NCBI RefSeq assembly: GCF_017309385.1
Contig: NZ_JAFJMJ010000003.1
Span: 186,001-250,000 of the forward strand
Direction of reading: 5' to 3'
Length of the DNA stretch: 64,000 nucleotides
Source: Amycolatopsis sp. 195334CR
Lineage (GTDB): Bacteria; Actinomycetota; Actinomycetes; Mycobacteriales; Pseudonocardiaceae
Shown: positions 19,002 through 27,630 of the stretch, in pieces
Layout: the number at the start of each line of letters is the position of its first letter
Numbering within the stretch: the first letter of the stretch is position 1
Made by a program: the position numbers and the translations under genes
The notes under the pieces: model-generated
The model's database searches: none
Seen by the model: the letters and a program-made list of their open reading frames with translations, nothing else
What the model was told of the DNA's origin: nothing

Positions 19002-20855
19002 GTGCCGAGACCTGGTGACGCGCCAGGATTGGTGGAGATCGCCCGCAAATGGGCGGCCACATTGGCCGACACGGAAGGAGTATCGCTTCCGCCCGAGGAA
19101 CTCGAGGGAAGCCTGCTCTCCTTCGCCCAGGAGTTGAGCGAGGACACCGATCCCGCGCGCGAAGGCGCCAAACTCCGGTTCGCCGCGCTGTATTCGGCTT
19201 CACCGCTGGGTATCGCACTGGCCGATCAGGACGGCGTGATCGTCGAGGCGAACCCGGCGCTGGGCCGCATGCTCGGCCGCCGGTCCGAGTCGCTGCGCGG
19301 CACGCCGATCCCGAGCCTGGCCTCCACCGACAAGGGCGCCGCGACGCTGCGGACCGGGCTGGCCGAACTCGACGGCGCCGATCTTTCCCTGTACCGCCAG
19401 CTGATCGTGCTCTCCAACGCCGAGGACGACCCGCTGTGGGTCAACATCACGCTGTCCCAGCTGCCGGGCGACAACACCGACCGGGTGTACCCGGTGCTGA
19501 TGGTCGAGGACGTCAACGACCTGCACCTGCTGCAGGAGCGGCTGCGGCACCAGACCCTGCACGACGCGCTGACCGGGCTGCCCAACGCGCTGAGCTTCTC
19601 CACCAAGCTCGACACCGCGGTGGCGGCGGACTCCCCCGGCCAGCTGGCGCTGGTGTACCTGGACATCGACGGGTTCAAGGTGATCAACGACGGCCTCGGC
19701 GCGGAACTGGGCGACCAGGTGCTGCGCGCGGTGGGCCGCAAGCTGGGCACCGTGTTCGCCGACCACGACGCGTTCATCGCGCGGCTGTCCGGTGACGGGT
19801 TCGCGGTGCTGCTGCACGGCGAGCTGAACGCCACCGAGGTGATCGCGCTGGTGCAGCGGGTGCTCGACGAGCTGACCGAGCCGGTCTACTACGACGAGCT
19901 CGGCGTCGGCGTGAGCGCCAGTGCCGGGATAGTGGTCCGCAAGGCGGCGGGCGGCTCGGCGAACGAACTGCTCCGCGCCGCCGAGATCGCGCTGCACCGC
20001 GCGAAGGAGGCGGGCAAGGCGCAGTGGATGCTGTTCGACCCGGAGCTGGACGCGCGCGACCGCAGCCGCTACCGGCTCGGCGCCACCATCGCCGGCGCGC
20101 TGGAGAACGGTGAGTTCTCGCTGGTGTTCCAGCCGACCGTGCGGCTGGCCCGGCAGCACGAGCTGGCCGTGGTCAACGCCGGGCTGCGCTGGGACCACCC
20201 GGAGTTCGGCGCGCTGGAGTCCGAGGACTTCTACCCGCTGGCGGCGACCACCGGCATGATGATCCCGCTCGGGCGGTGGCTGCTCACCGAGTCGCTGGCG
20301 GCCACGGCCCGCTGGCGCGAGAAGTTCGGCGACGCCGCGCCCGAGGTGTGCGTGCGGTTGCCGTACCGGCTGGCCACCGACCCGGATCTGGTGCTGCTGG
20401 TCAAGGAGGAGCTGGACCGCAACGACCTGCCCGCGGGCGCGCTGCGGTTGTGCACGGACGGGCCGTCGGTGCTCGACCCGCACGGTGAGGTGATCGACTC
20501 GCTGGCGGTGCTCGCGGATCTCGGCGCGCACCTGGTGCTGGCGGTGTCCGGCAGTGCCGATCTGGAGCTGATCCGCACGCACCAGCTGCCGGTCCGGCAC
20601 GTCATCCTCACCGGCGAGGTGGTCGACGCGCTCGCCGACCGCGACGACGAGGTCGCCTCGCGCCACCTCGGGCAGCTGGTCGCCCGCGCGAAGGAGATGG
20701 GCCTGCGGATCGGCGCCGAAGGCGTGCGCGACGCCGCCCACGCGGAACGGCTGCGGGCGCTGGGCGTGCTCGCCGGGCGGGGCCCGTTCATCGCCGAATC
20801 GGCCACCAAGTCCGATGTCGAGGAACTCATCGACCGGCACGCCGCGGCGGGGTGA
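19002..20855 (+). CDS. PAS-GGDEF-EAL protein with degenerate catalytic motifs
   Basis: A 617-residue cytoplasmic protein. Residues about 60-190 form a PAS domain (RFAALYSASPLGIALADQDG). A GGDEF domain follows from about 205 (LHDALTGLPNALSF), and an EAL-like domain occupies about 370-610. The diguanylate cyclase signature is SGDGF instead of GGDEF. The phosphodiesterase EAL motif is replaced by NAGLRW, and later metal-binding motifs are absent. Neither activity is therefore expected, and it may be a c-di-GMP sensor or a scaffold. The start is uncertain: GTG 19002 follows GAGGTGGA, but ATG 18987 and ATG 18912 are in frame. Confidence 0.85.
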   Translation: MPRPGDAPGLVEIARKWAATLADTEGVSLPPEELEGSLLSFAQELSEDTDPAREGAKLRFAALYSASPLGIALADQDGVIVEANPALGRMLGRRSESLRGTPIPSLASTDKGAATLRTGLAELDGADLSLYRQLIVLSNAEDDPLWVNITLSQLPGDNTDRVYPVLMVEDVNDLHLLQERLRHQTLHDALTGLPNALSFSTKLDTAVAADSPGQLALVYLDIDGFKVINDGLGAELGDQVLRAVGRKLGTVFADHDAFIARLSGDGFAVLLHGELNATEVIALVQRVLDELTEPVYYDELGVGVSASAGIVVRKAAGGSANELLRAAEIALHRAKEAGKAQWMLFDPELDARDRSRYRLGATIAGALENGEFSLVFQPTVRLARQHELAVVNAGLRWDHPEFGALESEDFYPLAATTGMMIPLGRWLLTESLAATARWREKFGDAAPEVCVRLPYRLATDPDLVLLVKEELDRNDLPAGALRLCTDGPSVLDPHGEVIDSLAVLADLGAHLVLAVSGSADLELIRTHQLPVRHVILTGEVVDALADRDDEVASRHLGQLVARAKEMGLRIGAEGVRDAAHAERLRALGVLAGRGPFIAESATKSDVEELIDRHAAAG

Positions 20856-20934
20856 GACCAGGCCGCCGTGCGGGTGGCTCCGAAGACCAGGGAGGATCGA
20901 CCGGTCCACCGCGCACGGCAGAGGAGTTCTTCAC

Positions 20935-21393
20935 ATGCAGCAGGGAGACCTGGCCCCGGACTTCACCCTCGACGACGATCGCGGGCAGCCGCGGTCGTTG
21001 AGCGGGTTGCTCGCCGACGGGCCGGTGGTGCTCTTCTTCTACCCCGCCGCGATGACCAGCGGCTGCACCGCGGAGAGCTGCCACTTCCGCGACCTGGCCG
21101 CCGAGTTCGCCGCGGTCGGCGCGCAGCGGGTCGGGATCAGCCCCGACGACGTGGCCAAGCAGCACCTCTTCTCGGCCACGCACGGCTTCGACTACCCGCT
21201 GCTGGCCGACCCGGACGGCGCGGTGGCCACGCAGTTCGGCGTGCGCCGCAAGTTCGGGCCGCTGCTGACCAAGCGGCACACCTTCGTCATCGACACCGAC
21301 CGCAAGGTGCTCGAGGTGATCAAGAGCGAACTGCGCATGGGCGTGCACGCCGACCGCGCGCTGGCCGCGCTGCGGGCCCGCCGCACCGCCTGA
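20935..21393 (+). CDS. Peroxiredoxin, BCP type
   Basis: A 152-residue thiol peroxidase of the bacterioferritin-comigratory (PrxQ) group that reduces peroxides. The peroxidatic Cys lies in FFYPAAMTSGCTAESCHFRD, in the expected TxxC context. A second Cys five residues later is the likely resolving Cys, as in two-cysteine BCPs. The conserved active-site Arg is not at the usual place and may be the Arg of VRRKFGPL. The ATG at 20935 follows GAGGAG. It converges on the LCP gene, 36 bp away. Confidence 0.92.
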   Translation: MQQGDLAPDFTLDDDRGQPRSLSGLLADGPVVLFFYPAAMTSGCTAESCHFRDLAAEFAAVGAQRVGISPDDVAKQHLFSATHGFDYPLLADPDGAVATQFGVRRKFGPLLTKRHTFVIDTDRKVLEVIKSELRMGVHADRALAALRARRTA

Positions 21394-21429
21394 GCCCGGA
21401 AACCGCATCCGTCCCGGGCGGCGCCACCG

Positions 21430-22620
21430 TCAGTTGACGATGACGCTGTCCGGGATCGCCTTGTCCGTCTTCAGCGCGTCGAACAGCTGCTCGGCCTTCT
21501 TCTTGTCCCAGTTCTCCGCCGAGGCGTTGGTGACCGGCACGGTCGTGGTGACCACGCCACCACTGGAGATACCGCGCATCGCGAACGCCAGCCCGACCAG
21601 GTTGTGCAGGTGGTCGCCCTCGTCCATGGTCAGCGCCTCCGGCGCCTCCGACAGCAGCGGGAACAGGTAGAACGGGTTGAGCAGGGTGCCCGGGCTGGCC
21701 ATCTCGGACACCATCGCGCCGATGAACTTGCGCTGGTTGGCCACCCGGTCCAGGTCCGACCGCGGGGTCGCGCTGCTGTAGCGCATGCGCACGAAGCTCA
21801 GCGCCTGCGCGCCGTCGAGTTCCTGGCAGCCCGCAGCCAGCTTGGCGCCGGTCTTCGTGTCGTTCATCTCGGTGTCGAGGCACATCTCGACCCCGCCGAT
21901 GGCGTCGACGATGTTGGCGAACCCGCCGAAGCCGATCTCCGCGTAGTGGTCGATCCGCAGGCCGGTGGCGCCCTCCACGGTCTTGGCCAGCAGCTGCGGG
22001 CCACCGAAGGAGAAGGCCGCGTTGATCTTGTTGGTGCCGTGGCCGGGGATCTTCACCTGCGAGTCGCGCGGCAGGCTGAGCAGCGTCGGCGGGGTGTCGT
22101 TGTCCGGGATGTGCGCGAGCATGATGGTGTCGGTGCGCTGCCCGGCGGTGTCCCCGGTGGACAGGCGCGCCTCGTCCTCCGGGTCCAGCCCCGCCCGCGA
22201 GTCCGAGCCGACGATCAGCCAGTTGGTGCCCTCGCCCGCGGCGGGACGGCCCTCGTAGTCGGCCAGCGCGTCGATCCGGTTGATGGAGAACTCGAGGTAG
22301 ATCCACACCCCGGCGAGGAAGACCACGAACACCATCAGCAGGCTGAGCAGCACCTTGCCGAAGCTCCACCGGCGGCGGCGCGGCGGCCGCTCGGGCGGCA
22401 TCGGCCGGCGCGGCGGCGCCTCCGGCCCGCGCGGCGGCACCGGGGCGCGCATGGTCGGCTGCGGCGGCATGTGCTGCTCCTCGCGCGGCGCCGGGTACTC
22501 GTCACGCCGCGGCGGCTGTTCCCGCCCCGGGATGGGCAGCATCTGCGCGCGCTGGTGTTGCCGCGGGCCTCGGGGGGCCGGGCGGGGCTCCTGCCCGCCG
22601 TAGTCTCCGCCGTAGGTCAT
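21430..22620 (-). CDS. LytR-CpsA-Psr (LCP) family cell-wall glycopolymer transferase
   Basis: A 396-residue membrane protein that probably attaches a polyprenyl-linked glycopolymer to peptidoglycan; in mycolata the related enzymes attach arabinogalactan. The first 85 residues are Pro/Arg-rich and cytoplasmic. One transmembrane segment follows (KVLLSLLMVFVVFLAGVWIYLEF, about 90-112). The extracellular LCP domain shows VGSDSRAG, QRTDTIMLAHI, LLSLPRDSQVKIPG, INAAFSFGG, and FVRMRYSSATPRSDLDRVANQRKFI, which hold the conserved Asp and Arg residues. The ATG at 22620 starts MTYGG. Its promoter should lie in the 117 bp after the cyclopropane synthase stop. Confidence 0.92.
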   Translation of the reverse strand: MTYGGDYGGQEPRPAPRGPRQHQRAQMLPIPGREQPPRRDEYPAPREEQHMPPQPTMRAPVPPRGPEAPPRRPMPPERPPRRRRWSFGKVLLSLLMVFVVFLAGVWIYLEFSINRIDALADYEGRPAAGEGTNWLIVGSDSRAGLDPEDEARLSTGDTAGQRTDTIMLAHIPDNDTPPTLLSLPRDSQVKIPGHGTNKINAAFSFGGPQLLAKTVEGATGLRIDHYAEIGFGGFANIVDAIGGVEMCLDTEMNDTKTGAKLAAGCQELDGAQALSFVRMRYSSATPRSDLDRVANQRKFIGAMVSEMASPGTLLNPFYLFPLLSEAPEALTMDEGDHLHNLVGLAFAMRGISSGGVVTTTVPVTNASAENWDKKKAEQLFDALKTDKAIPDSVIVN

Positions 22621-22737
22621 CAACCTCACCGTTTCCTGCCGTCCGACATGCCTGCGGTGCACAGTGAACCGCAGCTCCCGGAGACAAGGACGTGCGACAC
22701 CCCCTTCCGGTTGTGCCGACCACCCTGAAGTGGCCGT

Positions 22738-23973
22738 CTACCTGCCGAAGGAGAGCTGGCGCACCTTGATGTACCCGGACCGGAACCCGGCTTCGGAGTA
22801 GGCCAGGTAGAACTCCCACATCCGCTTGAACACCTCGTCGAAGCCCAGGTCGGAGACCTCGGCCCAGCGGTGGGTGAACCGCTCGCGCCACTCGCGCAGC
22901 GTGCGCGCGTAGTCCTGGCCGAACTCGCGCGCGGCACGCAGCTTCAGCCCGGCGTGCTCGGCGAGCCCGGTCTCGATGGATTCGGGCGACGGGATGAGCC
23001 CGCCGGGGAAGATGTACTTGTGCATCCAGGTGTACGAGGACGCCGAGGCCACCATGCGGTCGTGGCTCATCGTGATGGCCTGCAGGCCCAGCTTGCCGCC
23101 GGGGCGCAGCCGCTCGCCGATGGTCCGGTAGAACGCCGGCCAGTAGTCCGCGCCGACCGCCTCGATCATCTCCACGCTGACCACCGCGTCGTACTGCCCC
23201 TCGGACAGGCGGTAGTCGCGCAGCTGCACGTCCACCCGGTCGGCCAGGCCCGCGTCGGCGATCCGCTTGGTGGCCAGCGCGGCCTGCTCCTCGGAGATGG
23301 TCAGCGAGGTGACCCTGGCGCCGCGCTGGGCCGCCCGGATGGACAGCTCGCCCCAGCCGGTGCCGATCTCGAGCACCTCGCTGCCCTCGCGCACCCCGGC
23401 GTAGTCGAGCACGCCGTCGATCTTGCGGTGCTGCGCGGTGGTCAGCGCCTCCTCGGAGGAACCGTACAAAGCGGACGAATACGTCATCGTTTCGTCCAGG
23501 AAGGTGGCGAACATGTCGTTGGACAGGTCGTAGTGCCGGTGGATGTTGGCCCGCGCGCCGTCCACCGTGTTCTCCTCGTCGGCGGGCTGGCGCCGGTCGA
23601 CCAGCCGCCGGAACCGCTGCAGCACCGGCGGGATCAGCGTGGCCATCCGCTCGGCGAACGGGGTGAGCACCTCGGCCAGCGCGTCGGAGGTCCAGTCACC
23701 GACCATGTACGCCTCGCCGAAACCGATTTTCGCGTCCACGCCGAGGCGGTGGAAGAAGGCGGCCGGGCGCCGCAGGTACATGCACGGCGCTTCGGGCCCG
23801 CCCGCGCCGAGCCACCGGCCGCCGGGCAGGACCACGCGCACGTCGAGCGGCCGGACCGCGCGCCGGAACAACGCCTCGGCGATCTTCGCCCGCATCGGCG
23901 AATGCGGCGGCGTGGCCAGTTCGCGCCACGCGCCGTCCTCCGCCGCCCCCGAATCAACCCTGGAACTGGTCAC
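22738..23973 (-). CDS. Cyclopropane-fatty-acyl-phospholipid synthase family methyltransferase
   Basis: A 411-residue SAM-dependent enzyme that adds a methylene or methyl group across acyl-chain double bonds. An N-terminal region of about 130 residues is typical of full-length CFA synthases. The SAM-binding motif VLEIGTGWGELSIRAA is at about residue 200, followed by SVEMIEAVGADYWPAFY. Active-site segments HYDLSNDMFATFLDETMTYSSA and YIFPGGLIPS are also present. GTG at 23973 has GGGAGGG nine bases upstream; an in-frame GTG at 23991 is less well placed. The hydrolase gene upstream ends 30 bp away on the same strand, so they probably share a transcript. Confidence 0.92.
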   Translation of the reverse strand: MTSSRVDSGAAEDGAWRELATPPHSPMRAKIAEALFRRAVRPLDVRVVLPGGRWLGAGGPEAPCMYLRRPAAFFHRLGVDAKIGFGEAYMVGDWTSDALAEVLTPFAERMATLIPPVLQRFRRLVDRRQPADEENTVDGARANIHRHYDLSNDMFATFLDETMTYSSALYGSSEEALTTAQHRKIDGVLDYAGVREGSEVLEIGTGWGELSIRAAQRGARVTSLTISEEQAALATKRIADAGLADRVDVQLRDYRLSEGQYDAVVSVEMIEAVGADYWPAFYRTIGERLRPGGKLGLQAITMSHDRMVASASSYTWMHKYIFPGGLIPSPESIETGLAEHAGLKLRAAREFGQDYARTLREWRERFTHRWAEVSDLGFDEVFKRMWEFYLAYSEAGFRSGYIKVRQLSFGR

Positions 23974-24003
23974 CGTGAAAAACCCTCCCACCGATAGCGC
24001 CGT

Positions 24004-24699
24004 CTAAAGCGGAATTCGCAGCCGTTCCGCGGCCGGCCTGGTCCAGGCCCCGCTCAGCACGCCGTCCGCCGGCGGCAATCCGAGTGTGTCCAGTGTGAAA
24101 GCACAGACCAGCCTGGTCCATACCGGCGAGCGCCGCAGCATCGCGTGTCCCTCGTCGGAGACCTCGAACCGGGCCAGCCGCGAAGCCACGGTCTCCGCCC
24201 GGCTGCCGAAGGTGTAGGAATCGGCCGGGCTGGTGATCAGGTCCCGGGTGCCGTGTGCGATGAGCACGGCGCGGCCGCGCACCGCCGCCACCGGTTCGCC
24301 CTCCGGCGTCCACGGGGCGAGCGCGCAGACCCCGGCCACCGCGGGGTCGTCGGCCACGCGCAGCGCGACCCGGCCCCCCATCGAGTGACCGACGAGCACC
24401 ACCGGCACCCCGGGGTGGTCGGCGCGGATGCCGTCGAGCGCCCAGCGCGCGTCGCGCACCGCGTCCAGCCCGGGCGCGTTCCAGCCGCGGACGCGGTTGC
24501 GCAGCAGGCGCACCTCGACGCCGTGGCGCGCGGTGGCCCGGTGCAGCGACTTCGCGATCGGCACCATCCGGAGGTAGGCCAGCCGCCACGGGCGCACCAC
24601 GGCGCGGCCGTGCTCGGCACCGCCGTGCAGCACCAGTACCACCGCGCGAACTGGTCCGCGTGCCCGCCGGATCGTGACAGCGGCCTGTCTTTCGCTCAC
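24004..24699 (-). CDS. Small alpha/beta hydrolase
   Basis: A 231-residue alpha/beta hydrolase. The strand VRAVVLVLHGGAEHGR gives the oxyanion region, and the nucleophile elbow is VLVGHSMGGRVALR. A candidate acid is the Asp of AHGTRDLITSP and the base is the His of SDEGHAMLRR, so the triad is complete. There is no signal peptide. The GTG at 24699 follows AGGAGG at a spacing of five; an earlier GTG at 24705 is too close to that site. It probably forms an operon with the cyclopropane synthase. The substrate is unknown. Confidence 0.85.
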   Translation of the reverse strand: MSERQAAVTIRRARGPVRAVVLVLHGGAEHGRAVVRPWRLAYLRMVPIAKSLHRATARHGVEVRLLRNRVRGWNAPGLDAVRDARWALDGIRADHPGVPVVLVGHSMGGRVALRVADDPAVAGVCALAPWTPEGEPVAAVRGRAVLIAHGTRDLITSPADSYTFGSRAETVASRLARFEVSDEGHAMLRRSPVWTRLVCAFTLDTLGLPPADGVLSGAWTRPAAERLRIPL

Positions 24700-24767
24700 G
24701 CCCACCTCCTGCTCCGATCATGGCAAGGTTGCTTCGTAGCCGACCATTCCCAGGAAGGGACGATGTG

Positions 24768-25502
24768 GTGAGCACCACCCAATCCCCCGTTTTCGCCGAC
24801 CTCGCCGCGACCGCGCTGGAGCGGGCGCGGCAGGACAACGCCGAGGCCGTCACCGCGGCCGCCGCCCAGATCGTCCGGACCATCCGGGCGGACGCGCTGA
24901 TCTTCACCGCGGGCGCCGGGCATTCGCTGGCCGCGGTGGCGGAGACCTTCTACCGCGCCGGCGGGCTCGCCAACGTCTACCCGCTCTACCACGAGGAGTT
25001 GCTGCCGCTGCACGGCGCGCAACGCAGCACCAAGGCCGAGCGGCGGTCCGGGCTGGCCGCCGAGGTGCTCTCGGCCAAGGCGCCGGGCCCGGACGACCTC
25101 CTGGTGGTCTTCTCCACCTCCGGGGTGAACCCGTACCCGGTGGAACTGGCGATGGCGGCGCGCGAAGCGGGTGCCCCGGTGATCGCGGTCAGCTCGCGGG
25201 CCTCGGTCGAGGCGGCGCCGCGGCGGTCGGCGAGCACGCTGGTCGAGCAGGGCACCATCGTGCTGGACACCGGTATCCGGCCGGGTGACGCCAGCTACCC
25301 GGCCGAGAACCCGGTGACCGGCCCGCTGTCCACTGTGGTCAACGCCTTCCTGTGGAGCCAGGTGCTCACCGCGGTGCTGGAGCAGGCGGCGGCCGAGGGG
25401 GTCGAGGTCCCGCTGTGGCGCAGCTCCAACGTGGACGGTGGCGACGCGGCGAACGCGGCGCTGTTCGAGCGGTACCAGCCGCGCGTGCCGATGCTGGGCT
25501 GA
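24768..25502 (+). CDS. SIS domain (UPF0309-like) sugar-isomerase-fold protein
   Basis: A 244-residue protein with a single SIS (sugar isomerase) domain. The phosphosugar-binding Ser residues lie in FTAGAGHSLAAVAETFYRAGG and VVFSTSGVNPYPVELAM. The tail WRSSNVDGGDAANAALFERYQPRV is characteristic of the UPF0309 family, whose members bind phosphosugars or act near N-acetylglucosamine metabolism. The reaction is not established. GTG at 24768 follows AGGAAGGG. It is divergent from the hydrolase/CFA unit, and a hairpin repeat follows its stop. Confidence 0.85.
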   Translation: MSTTQSPVFADLAATALERARQDNAEAVTAAAAQIVRTIRADALIFTAGAGHSLAAVAETFYRAGGLANVYPLYHEELLPLHGAQRSTKAERRSGLAAEVLSAKAPGPDDLLVVFSTSGVNPYPVELAMAAREAGAPVIAVSSRASVEAAPRRSASTLVEQGTIVLDTGIRPGDASYPAENPVTGPLSTVVNAFLWSQVLTAVLEQAAAEGVEVPLWRSSNVDGGDAANAALFERYQPRVPMLG

Positions 25503-25525
25503 TCCCGGGCGCGGCCCCGGATGCG

Positions 25526-25572
25526 GTGAATGTGGCTTTCACAGCGGATGGTGCTGTGAAAGCCACATTCAC
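25526..25572. repeat. Chromosomal hairpin repeat (copy 2, intact)
   Basis: Perfect 20-bp arms (25526-25545 and 25553-25572) surround a 7-nt loop. The arms contain the same GTGAATGTGGCTTTCAC core as the copy split by the IS element at 15854. It lies between the convergent SIS and ABC exporter genes and could act as a bidirectional terminator. Its right arm contains an intact match to the IS110 target. Confidence 0.88.
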
Positions 25573-25586
25573 AGCGTGGCTTCCGG

Positions 25587-27455
25587 TCAGACCGGGGTGG
25601 GGTCGCTGGTGAACTGGGTGCGGTGCAGTTCGGCGTACCGGCCGTCGGCGGCCAGCAGCTCCGAGTGCGTCCCGCGTTCGACGATGGCGCCGCCCTCCAC
25701 CACCAGGATCTGGTCCGCCGCGCGCACCGTCGACAGCCGGTGCGCGATGACCAGTGCGGTCCGCCCGCGCAGCGCGTCGGTCAGCGCCTCCCCCACCGCG
25801 GCTTCCGAGGACGAGTCCAGGTGCGCGGTCGCCTCGTCCAGCACCAGCACCCGCGGCCGCGCCAGCAGCAGCCGCGCGATGGTCAGGCGCTGCCGTTCCC
25901 CGCCGGACAGGCGGTAACCGCGTTCCCCGACCACCGTGTCCAGTCCGTCCGGCAGCGCGGCGATCGTCTCGGCGAGCCGCGCCCGGCGCAGCGCGTCCCA
26001 CAGTTCCTCGTCCTCGGCACCGGGCTGGGCGTAGACCAGGTTCGCGCGGATGGTGTCGTGGAACAGGTGGCCGTCCTGGGTGACCACGCCGACCGTCGAC
26101 CGCAGCGCGTCGAAGCTCAGGTCACGGACGTCCACACCGGACAGCCGCACCGCCCCGGAATCCACGTCGTACAACCGCGGCAGCAACGAGGCGATGGTCG
26201 ACTTCCCCGCGCCCGAGGACCCGACCAGCGCCACCATCTGCCCCGGTTCGGCGCGGAAGCTGATGCCGTGCAACACCTCCTCGCCACCACGACCGTCCAC
26301 AGTGGCCACTTCCTCGAGCGACGCGAGCGAGTACCGGTCCGCCGCCGGGTAGCCGAACCGCACATCCTCGAACTCCACCGACACCGCGTCGTCGGCGGGC
26401 AGGCGCTTGGGTTCCGGCTTCTCCTTGATCATCGGGTCGAGGTCGAGCACCTCGAAGATCCGCTCGAACGACACCAGCGCGGTCATCACGTCCACCCGCA
26501 CGTTCGCCAGCGCGGTCAGCGGCGTGTACAGCCGGGTCAGCAGCAGCGCCAGCGCGACCACCGTGCCCGCGGCGAGCTGCCCGTTCAGCGCGAGCCAGCC
26601 GCCGAGGCCGTAGACCAGCGCGAGCGCCAGCGCGGACACCAGGGTCAGGCTGGTCATGAACCACCGCGTCAGCATCGCCGTGCGCACGCCGATGTCCCGC
26701 ACGCGCCCGGCCCGCGCGCCGAACTCGTCGGCTTCGGCCGCCGGACGGCCGAACAGCTTCACCAGGGTGGCGCCCGGCGCGGAGAACCGCTCGGTCATCT
26801 GCGTGGTCATCGACGCGTTCAGCACCGACGCCTCCCGCTGCAGCCCGGCCATCCGCCTGCCGATTCGCCGCGCGGGCAGCACGAACACCGGCAGCAGCAC
26901 CAGCGCCAGCAGGGTCACCTGCCAGGACAGCGCCAGCATCACCACCAGGGTCAGCACCAGCTGGATCGAGTTCGTCAGCAGCCCGGACAGCGTCGCGGTG
27001 AACGTCCGCTGCGCGCCGATCACGTCGTTGTTCAGCCTGCTCACCAGCGCGCCCGTGCGGGTGCGCGTGAAGAACGCCACCGGCATGCGCTGCACGTGCT
27101 CGAACACCGCGCGCCGCAGGTCGAAGATCACCCCTTCACCGATGCGTGCGGACTGCCACCGCTCGGCCAGTCCCAGCGCGGCGTCGAGCACCGCCAGCCC
27201 GGCGATCGCCAGCGCCAGCCACACCACCACCGAGGCCTGCCCGCCGCCGGTGATCACGTCGATCACCCGGCCGGCCAGCAGCGGGGTGCTCACCGCGAGC
27301 ACCGCGGAGATCACCGTGAGTCCGCCGAAGACCGCGAGCCTTCGCCAATGCGGCCTGGCGAACTTGGCCACCCGCTTGACCGTCCCCCTGGTCAGGCCCT
27401 TCGGCGCGGTCTCCGCCTGCATCGCGCCCATCATCAGCGACCACGTGTTCTCCAT
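25587..27455 (-). CDS. ABC exporter, fused permease and ATPase (half-transporter)
   Basis: A 622-residue exporter half. The membrane domain (about residues 35-320) has six predicted transmembrane helices. The nucleotide-binding domain has Walker A VGSSGAGKST, the Q-loop VTQDGHLFHDT, the signature LSGGERQR, Walker B VLVLDEATAHLD and the switch His in VIAHRLSTV. All ATPase residues are intact, so it should act as a homodimer; the substrate is unknown. An unusual 15-residue insert rich in Glu/Gly (around LEEVATVDGRGGEE) lies between strand one and Walker A. The ATG at 27455 follows AAGGATGGGG, and a good inverted repeat sits 24 bp before the start. Confidence 0.95.
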   Translation of the reverse strand: MENTWSLMMGAMQAETAPKGLTRGTVKRVAKFARPHWRRLAVFGGLTVISAVLAVSTPLLAGRVIDVITGGGQASVVVWLALAIAGLAVLDAALGLAERWQSARIGEGVIFDLRRAVFEHVQRMPVAFFTRTRTGALVSRLNNDVIGAQRTFTATLSGLLTNSIQLVLTLVVMLALSWQVTLLALVLLPVFVLPARRIGRRMAGLQREASVLNASMTTQMTERFSAPGATLVKLFGRPAAEADEFGARAGRVRDIGVRTAMLTRWFMTSLTLVSALALALVYGLGGWLALNGQLAAGTVVALALLLTRLYTPLTALANVRVDVMTALVSFERIFEVLDLDPMIKEKPEPKRLPADDAVSVEFEDVRFGYPAADRYSLASLEEVATVDGRGGEEVLHGISFRAEPGQMVALVGSSGAGKSTIASLLPRLYDVDSGAVRLSGVDVRDLSFDALRSTVGVVTQDGHLFHDTIRANLVYAQPGAEDEELWDALRRARLAETIAALPDGLDTVVGERGYRLSGGERQRLTIARLLLARPRVLVLDEATAHLDSSSEAAVGEALTDALRGRTALVIAHRLSTVRAADQILVVEGGAIVERGTHSELLAADGRYAELHRTQFTSDPTPV

Positions 27456-27478
27456 CTGCGCCCCATCCTTCGCCCCAG

Positions 27479-27500
27479 AACCTCAAGTAAAATAGAGGTT
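27479..27500. promoter_or_regulatory. Inverted repeat operator candidate upstream of ABC exporter
   Basis: AACCTC (27479-27484) and GAGGTT (27495-27500) form a perfect 6-bp inverted repeat around an A+T-rich 10-bp spacer, unusual in this G+C-rich DNA. Size and position fit a TetR- or MarR-like operator or an overlapping promoter for the exporter. No regulator gene is adjacent. Confidence 0.45.
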
Positions 27501-27630
27501 TTCACCGGATATGCCCTGGACAACAGTGAAATCCAACCCGTTGTTCCCAATCCAGCGGAATTCTTCCCGGTCCGCTCGGTAACCTGCATGCCACAAGACC
27601 GGTTTCCGTGGCGAAGGTGAGCAGAATCGC

